DNA of 64,000 bases from Euryodendron excelsum (taxonomy: Eukaryota > Streptophyta > Magnoliopsida > Ericales > Pentaphylacaceae), in contig CM065393.1 of assembly GCA_033060915.1 (NCBI GenBank), positions 10,485,001-10,549,000 of the forward strand. Direction: 5' to 3'. Under the pieces are notes generated by a model. The model had not been told where the DNA came from. It searched no databases and saw only the letters and a list, made by a program, of their open reading frames with translations. Shown here one piece after another: positions 32,260-44,860 of this stretch; position 1 is the first letter of the stretch, and every line of letters starts with the position of its first letter. The position numbers were made by a program, and so were the translations under genes.

Positions 32260-34379
32260 TACTTTACCTGCGGACATAGTTAGAGTTTTTAGTTAGTCTG
32301 GTGGTCATTGTCTCTGTATTTGTGGCCGTGTGTTGGCCATTATGGATGATGACTATTATTGGTTATATATGCATTATTATTATCTTTTTGTTTCTTTTCA
32401 TGAGATGATGATAGACTTTTTTCTTTTAGTCTCACTTTGAATGTATGCATGTGAGAATACAGGAACGCAGAAATCATGGCACACACATAAGAAATGATGG
32501 ATGTACGTAAGCTGTAAGTAAGTGCGCAGAGGGTGAGTGTGTCGCCGCACACGTTCATGCAAAGCATGGAGGCATGTAGCTTTATGGAGATAGGCCTAGA
32601 GGTAGATCGGGCGTTCCCCGAAAATTTTAATTTCGGTACTTTGCTCTTTCTTTGGAGATTCCCCTTTTTGTTGCGCCTTTTTCCTGTCATGGCGAGATAG
32701 TAGTTGCCCCATTCCTAGGGTTTTCATTTTCGAACCCGACTCTCATTTCATTTCTCCTATCTAAGAATCTATGACTCACTCATTTTTCTCGAGGACCTTA
32801 TGTTTGATCTAGTAGACTTCTAGGTGATAGTCAAAGTAGCCTTTAGTAAAGGAACGGGCAGTTTCTATCCTCAATCCGAAAAGACTTTACTTTGGACCGT
32901 AATGTAGGTTAGGTTAAGGGTGATGAATGAAGGGGTATTCAGGCTCAAACGATTTTTTTTTTTTTTTTTGGTGATAATAACTAGAACCACCTTGAGTAAG
33001 CTTTTGCTGCTTTGTTCTCTTTTCTTTTTCCGATATCACCATTTTCTTTTGAACTTGTTTAGACTAAGCAATATTTCCTGATCTAAGGGGACTTTCTGTG
33101 GATTGTAATGTGGTCAGGTTGCGGGTTTTTGAAGGGAATGGTATCGAAGGCTCAAAGTGTTATGTGGTTTCTAGAGTCTACTGGTGGTCACCTTTTCAGA
33201 TCTTTGTGGGCTTATCTTTCCCTTTTCCTCTCTTCCCTTTTTGTACGATCTCGCACCTATACAGGGCTTGTCATTTTCTTTTAGTTTTTGCCCCAGTACT
33301 ACCGCTTGCACAATCTATTAACTTTCAAGAGGCATCAATCGTCATCTCATCTTTTTTTTTTTCTGAGTATTGCCTTGTTTCCCTCCTCTTTCGATGTAGG
33401 AGGGGGCTTTCTTTCTCTCCATGCTCCCTTTTTGTCACTTTTTTCTCCGAACTTGCTTTCACCCATTGTAGGGGTGATCACTAGTGCGGGTTTTTTTAAG
33501 GAATATAATTTGGCTCAAAAGGGGTTTTTCGAAGAGGATTATTTTAACTGTATGGTAGCAAAATAGATGGCCCCTCTTCCTTTTAGACAAGATTGCTTAG
33601 TCTATGAAGTTCAATTTTAGAGCTTTTGGCATCATCCTTTGAAACAAACAGGTGTTAGTTTAATTGTTCTGTTACTCACACTTGCCCCAGTGTTGGGGGG
33701 GGGGGTGTTTCTGGTTAGGGTGTTTGAATGAAAATTACTTGTGGCTCGAGTGGGCTAACTAAGGGAATTACTTTTGCTATTCCAGAGATTTTGAAATGGG
33801 GGCTTCTCCTCCCTTTGAGGGTCTAACTGCCGATTGCTTTGCCGTGGCGTCCTTTGGAGGCCACCCTTCTTGTGATCCACTCTCTTTCCTTCCTTTTGCT
33901 ATTTTGCTTTTGGACTAGAAATGGTCTTCATAGGCGAGGACGCACGTACCATCCCTCCTTTCAAGTTAGGGCATGGTGACAAGAAAGAAAAATTCTGAAA
34001 AAGAGCAAGTTCCAAAGATGATAAATGCAAATTTCAACTTCTTTCATTTCAAAAGTTCTATTTACATGATGAGCTCTTGATTAGCAAAAGATGAAAGTAG
34101 AGTGAACGAAACAAAAATTAACAAGAAAGTAAAGACAAAGTTTGGTAGAAGAACATCCCTTTGACAATCACTTCTTCAGGTAGGCTTTGGGACCACGCCT
34201 GCCTCCTTCATGTCCCATTCACCGGCTTCCTCACTTTGTTGTGCTGGGCGGATTGATGCATCAGTTGCGGAGTGACAGAGATTAGTGGTCATAGTGCAAC
34301 TAGGGCTTCCTCCTTCTTCTTTAGTGGGGTCAGTGAGGTTGTGCGTCCCGTCTTGGGATCCCTGTTGGCTCTCCTTTAG
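32260..34379. other. Non-coding stretch where pol would be expected in element B
   Basis: About 2.1 kb between the 3' end of gag (minus strand) and the 3' end of the PMD gene (plus strand). It has T-rich runs (32947-32970, 33345-33362), a G run near 33697 and short unremarkable ORFs. I find no DTG, YxDD, RNase H or integrase motif. It may serve as the 3' region of both convergent transcripts. Confidence 0.6.
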
Positions 34380-36350
34380 TTAGGCAGTTTTCTCTTGCTC
34401 GACTTTTTGGGATTTCATAACCAGGCTTTCTTCAGAGGCTTGCAACGACTTTTCCTTGGCTTCTTCTTTTTCAGCTTCCTTTTTGTCAATCTCTGCAAAC
34501 AGGCTATCCAGATCGCCTTCGTTGAATTTGAATGGTGGGTTTGGCAGTTTCAGCTCATAGATGCCCCAGCTCATGTCCTCATAATCGAAGAGTTCCTCTT
34601 TCAAGTGAGCCTCAGCTTCAAAGTATCTAGGATGTAGGAATTCTTCTCCCCAGCCATCCACAGGTGCAGTATCACTAGGAATGTTTGCAACAGGTTCATC
34701 CACAGGCCAGTCGAAAAGGTCTTGTTCTCCATTTGTATTGTAGAGATAGATAGGGCATGGTGGCAGTTCTTCCTCCCAATCGCTTTCAGTGTCTGACTCA
34801 TCCTCGAAGTACTCTGCGGTTATGATACCATTAGGATCTGCCTCATCCTCGGTGATGATGTTGATAGCATGGTCTGGTAAGGGATATGCCGTGACATTGG
34901 GCGTGGGGGCTGGCTTTGTTTCTTGGGTGTTGATGACCTTGTTATCAATGAGGTCTTGAATCTTATGCTTAAAAAAGAAACAAGATTCCATGTCATGCCC
35001 CTGTCCCCCAGAATGGTACTCGCAGGTAAGGGCAGGGTTGAAAGTTGGCGGTAACGAGCTTGGCAATGGCTGCAGGGGTATAGGGTTTATGTGCTTGGCC
35101 TTGAGGAGCTCATGATAGGCCTCTATCTGGGTGCATGCCAAACATGTGAATTCTCGATTCCGTCAGTTGTTGTTTTTGTTGGGGTTGAGGTACGGTCGGG
35201 CTGCAGCAGGTCCAGTTGAGGGTGCTTGGGTAGTAGCAACGAGGATGTTGATGATGGGAGCAGGCAATGAAGGTCGAGCTTGGTATTGTGGGTAATATGG
35301 CTGCTATTGTGTAGTCAGGATGACAGATACTTCTCCTCCTTTCTTGCCGACTCCCCGAGTGGTTGCTACCTTCTTAGCCGCATTCGCAAATCCCTCACTT
35401 GTCTTGGCGTAGGGGTTAGTGATTCTGCCAATTTTTAGTCCATTCTCAATCATTTCCCCTTGTATTATCAACTCAAAAAAACTCTTTCCGATGCTCAGAC
35501 ACAAACGTTCATAGTACAATCCTTGGAAGGTGTTCACAAATAGCTGCACATACTCTTTTTCTAGCAACAGGGGGTCGATTTGAGCAGCTGCCTCCCTCCA
35601 TCTCAAAGCGTAATTTTTGAAGCTCTCCTTCTCCCCTCGAGTCATCATCATTAGGGCACATCAGTCCATGCTTAGATCGCTATTATGGCGGTATTGGGAT
35701 CTGAAGGCTAAGACCAACTCGTTCCAGGTTATAATCTTCCTTAAATCTAATCGGGCGAACCATTGCAGTGCGGGCCCAGTCAAGCTATGTTGGAACAATT
35801 GCATCAAGAGTTTGGGGTCATTCCCATGACCACTTAGTGCCCTAGCATATAGCCTCAGGTGAGCCACAGGATCTCCGCTTCCGTCGTACTTTTGAAAATC
35901 GGGCATCTTGAATTTGGGCGGCCATGGGTAGTTAGGGAAGACGCAGAGTTCTTCGTAAGACATCCCACCGAAGGTGTCATGACCTTGTAGACTATGTAGG
36001 GACTCCTCTAAGCCTTGTATCTTAAGATTAAGGGGGTCTGGGCCTTCCTTCTTTGATGTGGCAATTAGCAAGATGGTTTCAGGGTTGTCTTTTTCTCCTT
36101 CCTCGAGGTGTACCGCTTTGGGGAGCTCCTTGCTCTTGGTTACACCATCAGTTCGCAAGACGACCCTTGGTGAGATTGCTTCAGTTTCCTTGGGATAGGA
36201 TGTTGAGGTTGACGGATTCGTGACAGGCCCTTTGAAGGCCATCAGTTGCATGAGCTTTAACATCTCGTCTATCTTCGCCTTCATTTCATTCACTTCTTCG
36301 CATGTTACTAAATTGTTCTACTGATCGGGAGTATTGCCTTCGCTCGACAT
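34380..36350 (-). pseudogene. gag: gag of element B
   Basis: One frame of 657 codons on the minus strand from ATG 36350 (MSSEGNTPDQ) to 34380, with four nonsense codons and no frameshift. Residues 20-35 are helical (MKAKIDEMLKLMQLM). Residues about 140-300 are the retrotransposon gag core (YDGSGDPVAHLRLY, SLTGPALQWFARLD, WNELVLAFRSQY, ESFKNYALRWREAAAQI). Near residue 440 is a knuckle-like C-x2-H-x5-GH-x4-C (CEYHSGGQGHDMESC) followed by KHKIQDLI, a common arrangement in plant Tat gags. The C-terminal 200 residues are acidic, ending in a KKEAEKEEAKEK coil. The stops (near residue 11, at about 35659, 35302 and 35160) fit CAG or CGA turned into TAG or TGA. No protease follows. Confidence 0.85.
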
Positions 36351-37946
36351 TTGTGCTGATCTTTGTTGGGTACGGACTGGCGTTCGGAGGACGGGCGTCA
36401 CTTGTGTTCCTCTCTTTCCTTTTCTTGGAGCAATGGTGACCTACAATGCCAACAATCTCACCAAAGCTATTGCTAGTCTTTTGATGAGATGGGGGGAGAA
36501 AAGAAAATAAATAAAGAAAAACAAAACAAAAGGATCACATGTTAGGTTCTTAATTTGGAAAGGTTTTATGCAATGCATGGCCTAAAGGTGCCCCTGCCTT
36601 TTGAAGGGGACTAAACATGATGCTTTGACTCATGTCTGGAGATAGGGGATTGCCCCAGCATGCAAATACTATACCTGCCCCTATTCATTCATTTATACAT
36701 TTATTCATTCATTTATCAATAAGAACGCTTTTATTAAGATGAATTCTCTTGGATACATAGAATTTTTCAAAAAATACATAGAAATGGGGAGGGGGAACAT
36801 TTTCCTTGGGACTTTCACTTATTCTATATTTACATCATAAGATCCTAAACTACTCTTGAGCCTCTGTATTTGCTTTGTTGGTAAGAGCCCTTGATTTGAA
36901 TTGCTCCCTTGTCTTCTTGGCAACCTTATCTCCATGAGCGAAGAGGGATTAAGGCCCTTCTTTATGAGATGACTTTGATGCATGCCACGAATCATTAGGG
37001 TCTCGTGGTACCCTTAGGAGTTTTTGGGTTGGCTTGAATTTAGACAAGAAGGTCTTTAAGCCTTTCTTTAAGGGTTGATTGGATGCATAAAGATGCAATG
37101 ACTTGAGTTACTTTGAGAACTCTTGTCTTGAAGTGAGTTCCGATGCATGAGCAGTTATGATGCATATACATGGAAACAACAAGAATTAAATAGCATAACA
37201 GCATGGATTAAACAAAACATACAAGGGAAAAATAAAGCAGTCGCCCTTTCCTCCTTGATTTTGAAATTGACACGTGTGTCTTAAATCCGGCAAAGGTTCG
37301 GCTATGCATGGGGTGCTACATGAGCATGAGGTCGGGGGTTTACTAATGTTTCCTAAAAAGCTCGGTCCCCGAACCTTTAAACCTCCGATGTCCACCTCCG
37401 AAAAGGTGAACTCCATCTTTGGTTGGTGGTTCGAGCGAGGGAATTATGAAGAGACCGTAAGCTAAGAAACTGACACAGCATCCGCCCACAGTCAATATAC
37501 TATTCCCCCTTCTATCTAGAAGGGTAGTAACCAAGTAATATATGCAAGATGCAAATGCAAGTGAGCGCACCAAGTGTGTGTGGAATTTTTGAAAATAGAG
37601 GAAAGGACCCAACAACACACATCACATCCTGTACATTCATCACATACATAACAATGAATAAGACATAAAATAAAATGTGAACAAAGGTCCATCTACAAAA
37701 GAAAAATGCAAAGAGTTAGTAACTTTTCAAAAATCTCAATGCAAGGTAAAATGGGCGATTAGTGTAAGAGCATGAATGTAAACAATGAATGCGGGTGATG
37801 ACACTTATTTGGAAATTATTTTGGAGAATAGAATTCGTTTTGGAAACTTGGAAAATTTAGGGAGTGGATAAAACAGGACAAAGTAACTGGAGATTCTAGG
37901 TGAGTGAAGGGTGAAGAGACAAGTTAATGGCCGAACCCTCTAAGTA
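36351..37946 (-). other. Leader of element B between primer site and gag
   Basis: About 1.6 kb with no coding sequence recognised on either strand. It has a few ATTCATTCATTTAT runs (about 36680-36715). Confidence 0.6.
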
Positions 37947-37965
37947 GTCCCCAATGGAGTCGCCA
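37947..37965 (-). promoter_or_regulatory. Primer binding site of element B (tRNA-Arg type)
   Basis: On the minus strand TGGCGACTCCATTGGGGAC, two bases after the LTR end GGCGCGACA. The plus strand reads as a tRNA 3' end with CCA. A tRNA-Arg primer is typical of Ogre elements (family knowledge). The tRNA itself is not in the window. Confidence 0.8.
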
Positions 37966-37967
37966 GC

Positions 37968-40900
37968 TGTCGCGCCCTGGTTTTTGGGTGTCCAAGGTCC
38001 TTTCAACTTAGAGACAAAAAGCACAGAACTCTGTCACTAGAACTCATCCTCCTAGAAGGACAAGTGCGACTAGGTTTGAAAATTGGTTTGACTAAGGGCT
38101 TTTCAGAAAAATAGGAGTCACCACCTAACTTGATTAAGCTGAGTTAGGGCACCTAAAACTAAGTGTTAACCCGAAGATTAAACTTAGGGTTTTTTTTTTT
38201 TTTTGGAAAAGGTTTTGAAAACTCCCTCAAGAGAGGGTTTTTAAGAAAATAGGTTGTTTGGCAACCTTTGAAAAGATTTAGGCCCTTTTGGAAAATAAAC
38301 TCCACTTTGGTCATTTGAAAACATAAATCTATGGTTCGAGGGTTGGTTACGTGTCAGGAAGATATCCTAAGATCATCACCCTACATCGCCCTTTCGGTAC
38401 CTACATGTCTAATAACCCTTTGTTTACTCATTAGAATAACCGATTACCATTATCCACTTAATATCCACTTTAGAACTTTGAAAATGGGGTTTAGTCATCA
38501 CTTTTCGGATGAATGATGCATGATGCAAGTTTTGGAAGAAGTTTGAAAATGTAGGAGTTTTGAAGGAGTTTGAAATGAGAACTTTAAATTGATTAAAAGT
38601 TTTTGAAAAGGGGATTGGAGTTGAACTAAGAGTTATGACCGCACCATTTTAGGTTGCCTACGTATCTCATTTGGCGAGAATCAAGTCATTCGTAGTTCGG
38701 GCAAGAGCCTGATGAAAAATAGGCGCATTAGGGCCTTTGGAAGGTTTGAAGACACTTTGGGGTCTTTGAAAAAATTTAAGATACTTTGAGATCTTTGGAA
38801 AAGTTTAAGATACTTGGAAGCCTTCGGAAGTTGGAAACACTTTGTGGTCTTGGAAGTTGAAAACTCTTTGTGGTCTAGGAAGTTGAAGACTCTTTATGGT
38901 CTTGGAAGTTTTGACTTGAATTTGGATGGTGGAGTATTTTGAAAATATTTTTGGATCAACTTAAGGAAGTTTTGGACAAATGCTTTGGCATGACTCAAGA
39001 GAACTTAAAAGTGTTTTTGAAGTCTTATTTTGAAAACCTTAGAGGCATGATTTTAGAATGTTTCGATGAATTAATTTTTGAAAATGGTTTTTGGAAATGG
39101 CTAAGGGTTTGGAATCCTAACATGGACAAAGTTGGAGGTTTGTTCTCGATTTATCACTTTTCCTCGAAATCCCTAACCATGAGAGGGCTAGGGACACCTT
39201 TGGTTTGTGACCTTTTGAAAACATCTTTGGAAATGCCTTGAAGATGGAGTATAAAAACATTTGAAGAGTTTATGGAGTTGGTTTTTTGAAATCAAAAGAG
39301 TAGGAGGTTTTGGGAAAATGGGTTAGGAGAATAGTTTTAAAATTGAGTGATCATTTAAAAGAGGGTTCAAGAGTTGGAACCTTAAAGTGTACTAACATAG
39401 GTTGGGTTGGCCTAGGGTTAGGCGTGACCTAAGATTAACTAACTTGGGTTAGGTTAACCTAAGGTTAAGATGACCTATGGTTAGGTTAACCTAAGGTGAG
39501 TGAACTAGGGTCAAGTTAACCTAGGGTTTGGCAACTAAGGTCAAGTTAACCTAAGATTGGTCAATTAGGGTCAAGTTAACCTAGGGTTGGATTGGAAAAT
39601 GGTTTTGAAAGTTAGTTTAATGCACTTTTGGAAAGAGCTTTAAAAAACAAAGCATGTTATGCAATGGACTTTGGTGAACAACCCTTTGGAAGATCATTTC
39701 CATAAAAATTTTGACTCTAGCCAAGAGTATGGTTTATATGGTTGATGTTTGGAGATCATTCCAAGGATGCTCTCCTTATGGCCATTATAACCATAATCTT
39801 GACAAGAGTGTAAGGAGCCCAAAAATCAGCATGGTGATGACAACTTTTTAAGGCACCATTTTTAATGCAAAGATGGAGAGAATGCATTTTTTAAATCATC
39901 TTTGGAGAAGGATTTTGAAAACCATTTTTCAAAGGAACCATTCCATCAAGAGAGGTTTCATATGGCCAAAAAAAAGGGAGACCACTCAAGATAGGGTTCT
40001 ATGGGACCATTTCAACCACTACACTTAAAAGAATGAAAATCTTGAAAATTAGAGGATTAGAAAGCAACCCTTATGCAAATTAAAATGTCATGATGCCAAA
40101 GTGAGAGTTAGGGGTTAGTAGGGGATCTTCTAAGGCATGATTTCTAAAATTCCATCCTAAACTTCTAGGGGCCAACTCTTGGAACTATTTTTGAAAGGAA
40201 TATAGAGCTTGGAAATGACATGGAGCCAAGAGTAATGTAAGCATTATAAAACATGACAATAAGCATAAAATGAAGCCAAGCATATAAGACATGATCAAAA
40301 TAGTAACATGCAAGGGGTCATGATCACATACAAGGCTTTTAGGCTACACCACATAAATAAGGGGCTCGTAGACCATACCATCTCAAAGTAAGCTAGTGAG
40401 AGGTCCCCCTATACGGTGGCTCTCACTTGCTTTTCTCTAGGTATGATCTAAGAGCCCTCTTGGCTCAAGCATACAAGAATGGGGGGTTGTAGATGGGGAT
40501 TAAAATTGAAAATAGCCTAAGGAGGCTAGGAAGGAGAAGAGAAGAGTGGGGGAAGACACAAATGTAAAAGAGATACCAACTTTTGCCTTCAACACACTTG
40601 TAGTATTCAATGGATATCTTGATTGGAGCTTGAATGACTTCAAGAGGGCTTGAGGGGATGGAATGGAGTGTGTAAGTGTGTATTAGGCCTTGTAGGTGAA
40701 GTGTATAGGCTTGAGGGAGGTAGAATCTAGCCTAAGTGTTGGAGGGGCAGAATATATGTAAGGATTCGAATTTCTGGAGCAATTTCAGCAGAGCTTCACA
40801 TCAATTTCGGAGATGGAATATGCAAAGGGGTGGTCCGGTATTTATTTGGAATAGGCCTAGCGCATGTGCTACATGCGCCTGGCCAAAATTTGACCTGGTG

Positions 40901-43900
40901 CACGTAGGATATGCACAGGTACTGTTTATTGCCAGAATGACCACCCTATGTACTGGTTAAATCTCGACTATTGATCAAAAGTTGGTCGATCTGATCAAAA
41001 TTTAAGCGCATGTAGCATACGCTCCATCACCGGTAAGGTTTGTCCAAACTTTGTCTCGGTAATTAAGTCAACCGGGAAGGTTCCGAGGGAATTGGTTGCA
41101 CCCACGGTGCTCTACTGAGGTTTCTCGTGGACTTTCATGTTTGCGGAAAGTTTGAATTGTGTTTGGAAGCATGGGATAGCGTTTCGAGAAGCGTGCATAA
41201 AAGGACACTTTTACGGAGCGTCTGTGATACGCTCCAAGGGTGTTCGAAAGTGGCTATTTTCATTGTTGGTCCAAAAGGCAACCCAAGAGGAGGGTAAATT
41301 GGGTTTTTCGAAGATTAATAACAATTAAGATTAATTAAAATTAATCTAAGCAATGTAACAGTGATCAATCTATATGCAATGCAATGTAATCGGAGAAAGG
41401 AAATAAAACTGAGCATAAGAAAGAACACACAGATTTATCGAGGTTCAACCACAATCCGTGGTCTACGTCCTCACCCCAAGACCTCCTTGAAGTCTTCTTC
41501 CACTATGTAATCACCTATTACAAATGGGCTGCTGATTGACAAAGTGCTCAACTCACTATATACAAGAACTCCTCATCGAGCTCTTCAATCTCCAAGTGGT
41601 TTTGTCTAAGCTCCACTCAAACTTCCAAGAGTTTTTCTTTTACAAGAGTACTCTCAAACTCTTAATTACAAGTGTATAAAAGTATACAAGTAACTTACAC
41701 ACTCTCTAGCAAGAGTAGATTTTATAATCTGAGCTCACAGTTTGTAGATAGGAAGAATATCAGAGTATATTAGTGGATCAGTCAGTTGAATCTTGTTTTT
41801 GTCTTCAATCTCTTGTATAAATGCAGCTAGAAACTTGTATATAAACCCCTGTATTGATTTCATCCGTTAGTGGTTGTTGGGTATCATTAATGCACGCCCA
41901 GTCTGCTATAACGTTAAGAAAAATAGCCGTTATATCCAAGGAGTCGGCTCCAGGTTTGTGGAATCGACACTTTCTACTTCTGCATTTACCAGATGTTGTT
42001 CACTGACTTCATGAGTCTGCTCTTCATATCAATGCGGCGACTCCTTGTTCATTCTGTCTTCACATCTTTGACTTCTGCTATCATGAGGCGACTCTTTATC
42101 TTTAGGAGTCCGCTCTTTATTCATTCGATCTTCAGCCTTTTACTTCTGTTGTCATGAGGCGACTCTTCGTTTTCATGTGTCCACTCATTGATCATGTCAT
42201 CTTCAAGCCTTTGCGTCTGTCTCCATGAGACGACTCTTTATTTCAATGAGTCCACTCTTTGTCTATTTGGTTTCCAAGCTTTTTACTTCTGTGATCAAGA
42301 GGCGACTCTTCATTTTTCATGAGTCCACTCATTGTTCATTTTGTTTTCATACCTTTTGCTTCTGTGATTAAAAGGCGACTCATCATTTCCATAAGTCCCC
42401 TCATTATCCATTTTGTCTTCAGGCCTTTTGCTTCTGTGATCAAGAGGCGACTCCTCATTTCCATCAGTCCCCTCATTGTCCAGAAATATATTTTCTGACT
42501 TCAAATGATCTAGCTCATCTCAGCACTGATATAAGATCTTCAAAGTGTATTTCTTTGGGGTATGATGATCAATCAAATCTCTTTAACTCATCAGAGTTAA
42601 CTTCTATTCAATTTGGATTGAATCAATCATTGGATATTAATCTTCTCTTGACCCTCAAACAGTCAAAGCTTCATTCGATCAATGTTTATCTTTTCTTCTT
42701 CATTTGCAAAGCTTTCTTCTTTCATTGTAGAACACTATCTTTCAATGCCAGACTTCCTCAACTGCGAAGAGCTTCACAATGCTTTATTTCCGATTTCTTC
42801 TTTTTGATAGCAATTCTTCTTTCTTCTTTACAGATCACTTCAATGAGACTTTTGCAGGCTTGATGAAATCTCTTCATACATCTAATCTTCATTGATTCTT
42901 TATATTGTAGAATAATTCTTCACTTGGATTCCATGTAGAGATCAAACAATCATTGTGAGTCTTCTTTCTCAGCAACTTCAATCATATTGTCTTGAATTAA
43001 TCTTTGCATACTAGATGAAGTCATCTCTTGAGCATTTTCAATTTCTTTAACAATCAATTCCTCTTCAACTGATCTTTGCACCTCTTCAACTAATCTTTGC
43101 ATATTTTGATAAAGTCTTCAGTCTACCTTGAGTGCAAATCAAACTCATTGAGTCTATGCATACTTTGATGAAAGCTTCATTTGAACACCTTCAATCTCTT
43201 CGAATGTGAGACATTTGTTTGAAGTCAAGATAGGCATCACTGCTCTATTTGGTTCATTGCGTAGCTCTTGAATTTGTTGTGCATTCTCTTTAACATGCAT
43301 TAGACTTAAGATTGAACTTTAAGTCTAAATTATGAACTTTGTTAATCTGCACACTAAGTAGAGTCATTAATAAAATAACATAAGGTTTAGTTATCATCAA
43401 AATAAACATAGATTCAACCTTAAGTCAACAAGGGTCAACCTTCAGTCAACATTCGTGTCGTGTGATCGAGGCTTTTGAGAAGCGAGCTCTTCGATCGGAC
43501 CGTACCGATGGAAGGTACTCTGAAAATATTTTTGGAAATTCCCATATTTACGCATTTCTCAAGTCGCTTGATGGTGCGTTTCAATCAGAGAATCGGAGAA
43601 AAAGTTAACCTTGGCGAAGCATCTGCAAGACGCTCCAGGGGTTTCTGAAAGTTATAGTTTTCGCATCGTACAATGGAGGGCTTCAGGAAGCGATCTATCC
43701 GATCGAGCCATATTGATGGAAAGATCTATGAACGAGCTTTCGAGAATTCTCTGATTTACGTATTTCTCAAGTCAATTGACGGTGCGTTATAAACAGGCAA
43801 TCGGGAGAAAAGACAACTTAGACGGAGCGTCCGCGAGACGCTCCAGGAAACTTTTATCAAGTCGTGTGCGTTTAATGTCGTAGGGTTCTCCTCGGGTTAA

Positions 43901-44697
43901 ACAAGGGTGTATGGTGAAACCCTTCACCCTTTGCTCGAAATCTCGGGACCGGTGCTGTTTCGGGGCATGTTTGGATTGCTAGGGGCAAAATGGTCATTTT
44001 GATCAGTGAGCTAGAATGGGACCGGAATTGGACCGAATGGCGTGCGGGGGATGCCTAACAGTTTAGTAACATTTTAAAAAAGTGGGCTTATCGTTTTGAG
44101 GGATTTTGAACTTTCCCAAAACGTACCTGGAGGCCCAAGGGGCAGGTTTGGTCATTTTTCACTAAGCTGGGCTAGCAGGCGCTGGTGTTGACCTAGGTGC
44201 TGGTTCCCGAAACCGCCCGAATCTCGAAAAACTACTGTGCAGTGTTGGTCTCTAAGAACGCCCAGTCTTAGAGAGCTACCTGTAGGGGTGGTGTTGGTTC
44301 TTGAGAACGCTTGGTCCCAAAAAGCTAACTAGAAGGGTGGTGTCGGTCTTTGAGAACACCTGGTCTCGGAGAACTACCAAATGATGAACATTCTATATTG
44401 GCGGGCTAGTGGGTGTCAGAAGTGAACCGTTTGGAATTTGATGAGGTGTTGGTCCCCGAGATCGCCTGATCCCGGGAAGCTACCTGAATGGCATTGGTTT
44501 CCAGGACTGCCTGGTCTGAAAAGCTACCTGGAATGATGGTACTCATGGCTCCAGCGGGTCCTTGTGGGCCCGAGAAGCGACCAGTTAGTTAGATTGGAGA
44601 TCGAATGGCTCGTCTTGAGCTTGCATGTGTTGCGATGCTTGAAACCGAACCCGGTCGGGCTGAAGATTGCCGAGCGGGCAAAAATGGGGTGCTTACA
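37968..44697 (-). repeat. 5' LTR of element B, carrying a SIRE solo LTR
   Basis: Partner of 23444-27919. It is 6730 bp because a 2188-bp SIRE solo LTR plus a 5-bp duplication lies at 41264-43456. Without these it is about 4.54 kb. The differences from the other LTR that I read by eye are mostly C/T and G/A transitions plus repeat-number changes. It lies next to the primer site, so it is the promoter LTR. Its TATA box is altered near 40840. Confidence 0.88.
41264..43451 (-). mobile_element. SIRE solo LTR nested in element B LTR
   Basis: 2188 bp, from TGTTGGTCC to AGTCAACA on the plus strand, the reverse complement of the 3' LTR at 8065-10270. The flanks are TTCAT (41259-41263) and TTCGT (43452-43456). 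The uninterrupted partner LTR reads TTCATGTCGTG at about 26631, which proves the target and shows that the right duplication changed. The minisatellite is at 42040-42490. Confidence 0.9.
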
Positions 44698-44860
44698 CAT
44701 GCGAACCATCGGTTCGCACGCGAGAAAATGACAGCAATCATATTGCTCCATCAAATCGTTGCATCATCCATTGATTCGGTGGTGTCCCATCAGTACAACT
44801 TTAAATCCCCGTCGCCCGCGTGACCAAGTAACCGAAGAAACGACTGTATACTTGAGAGGG

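Larger units (their letters stand above)
23444..44697 (-). mobile_element. Element B: 21-kb non-autonomous Ogre/Tat-type LTR retrotransposon
   Basis: Read on the minus strand: 5' LTR (44697-37968), two-base spacer, primer site, 1.6-kb leader, gag (36350-34380), about 2.1 kb without recognisable coding, an antisense PMD gene (30320-32252 on the plus strand), A/T-rich repeats, PPT AAAAAGAGGGGCAGC and 3' LTR (27919-23444). The flanks are CACGC (23439-23443) and CATGC (44698-44702), a 5-bp duplication differing by one C/T transition. Giant LTRs, the tRNA-Arg-type primer site and this PPT fit Ogre/Tat. I searched both strands of the internal region by eye for RT, RNase H and integrase motifs and found none. 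Confidence 0.85.

Noticed and set aside
34380..35141. Acidic open frame as an independent gene
   Set aside because: It is in the same frame as the gag core and follows the knuckle motif, so it is the gag C-terminus.
37947..37965. Possible tRNA-Arg gene end
   Set aside because: Only the 3' 19 bases match a tRNA. It is the primer binding site next to the LTR.
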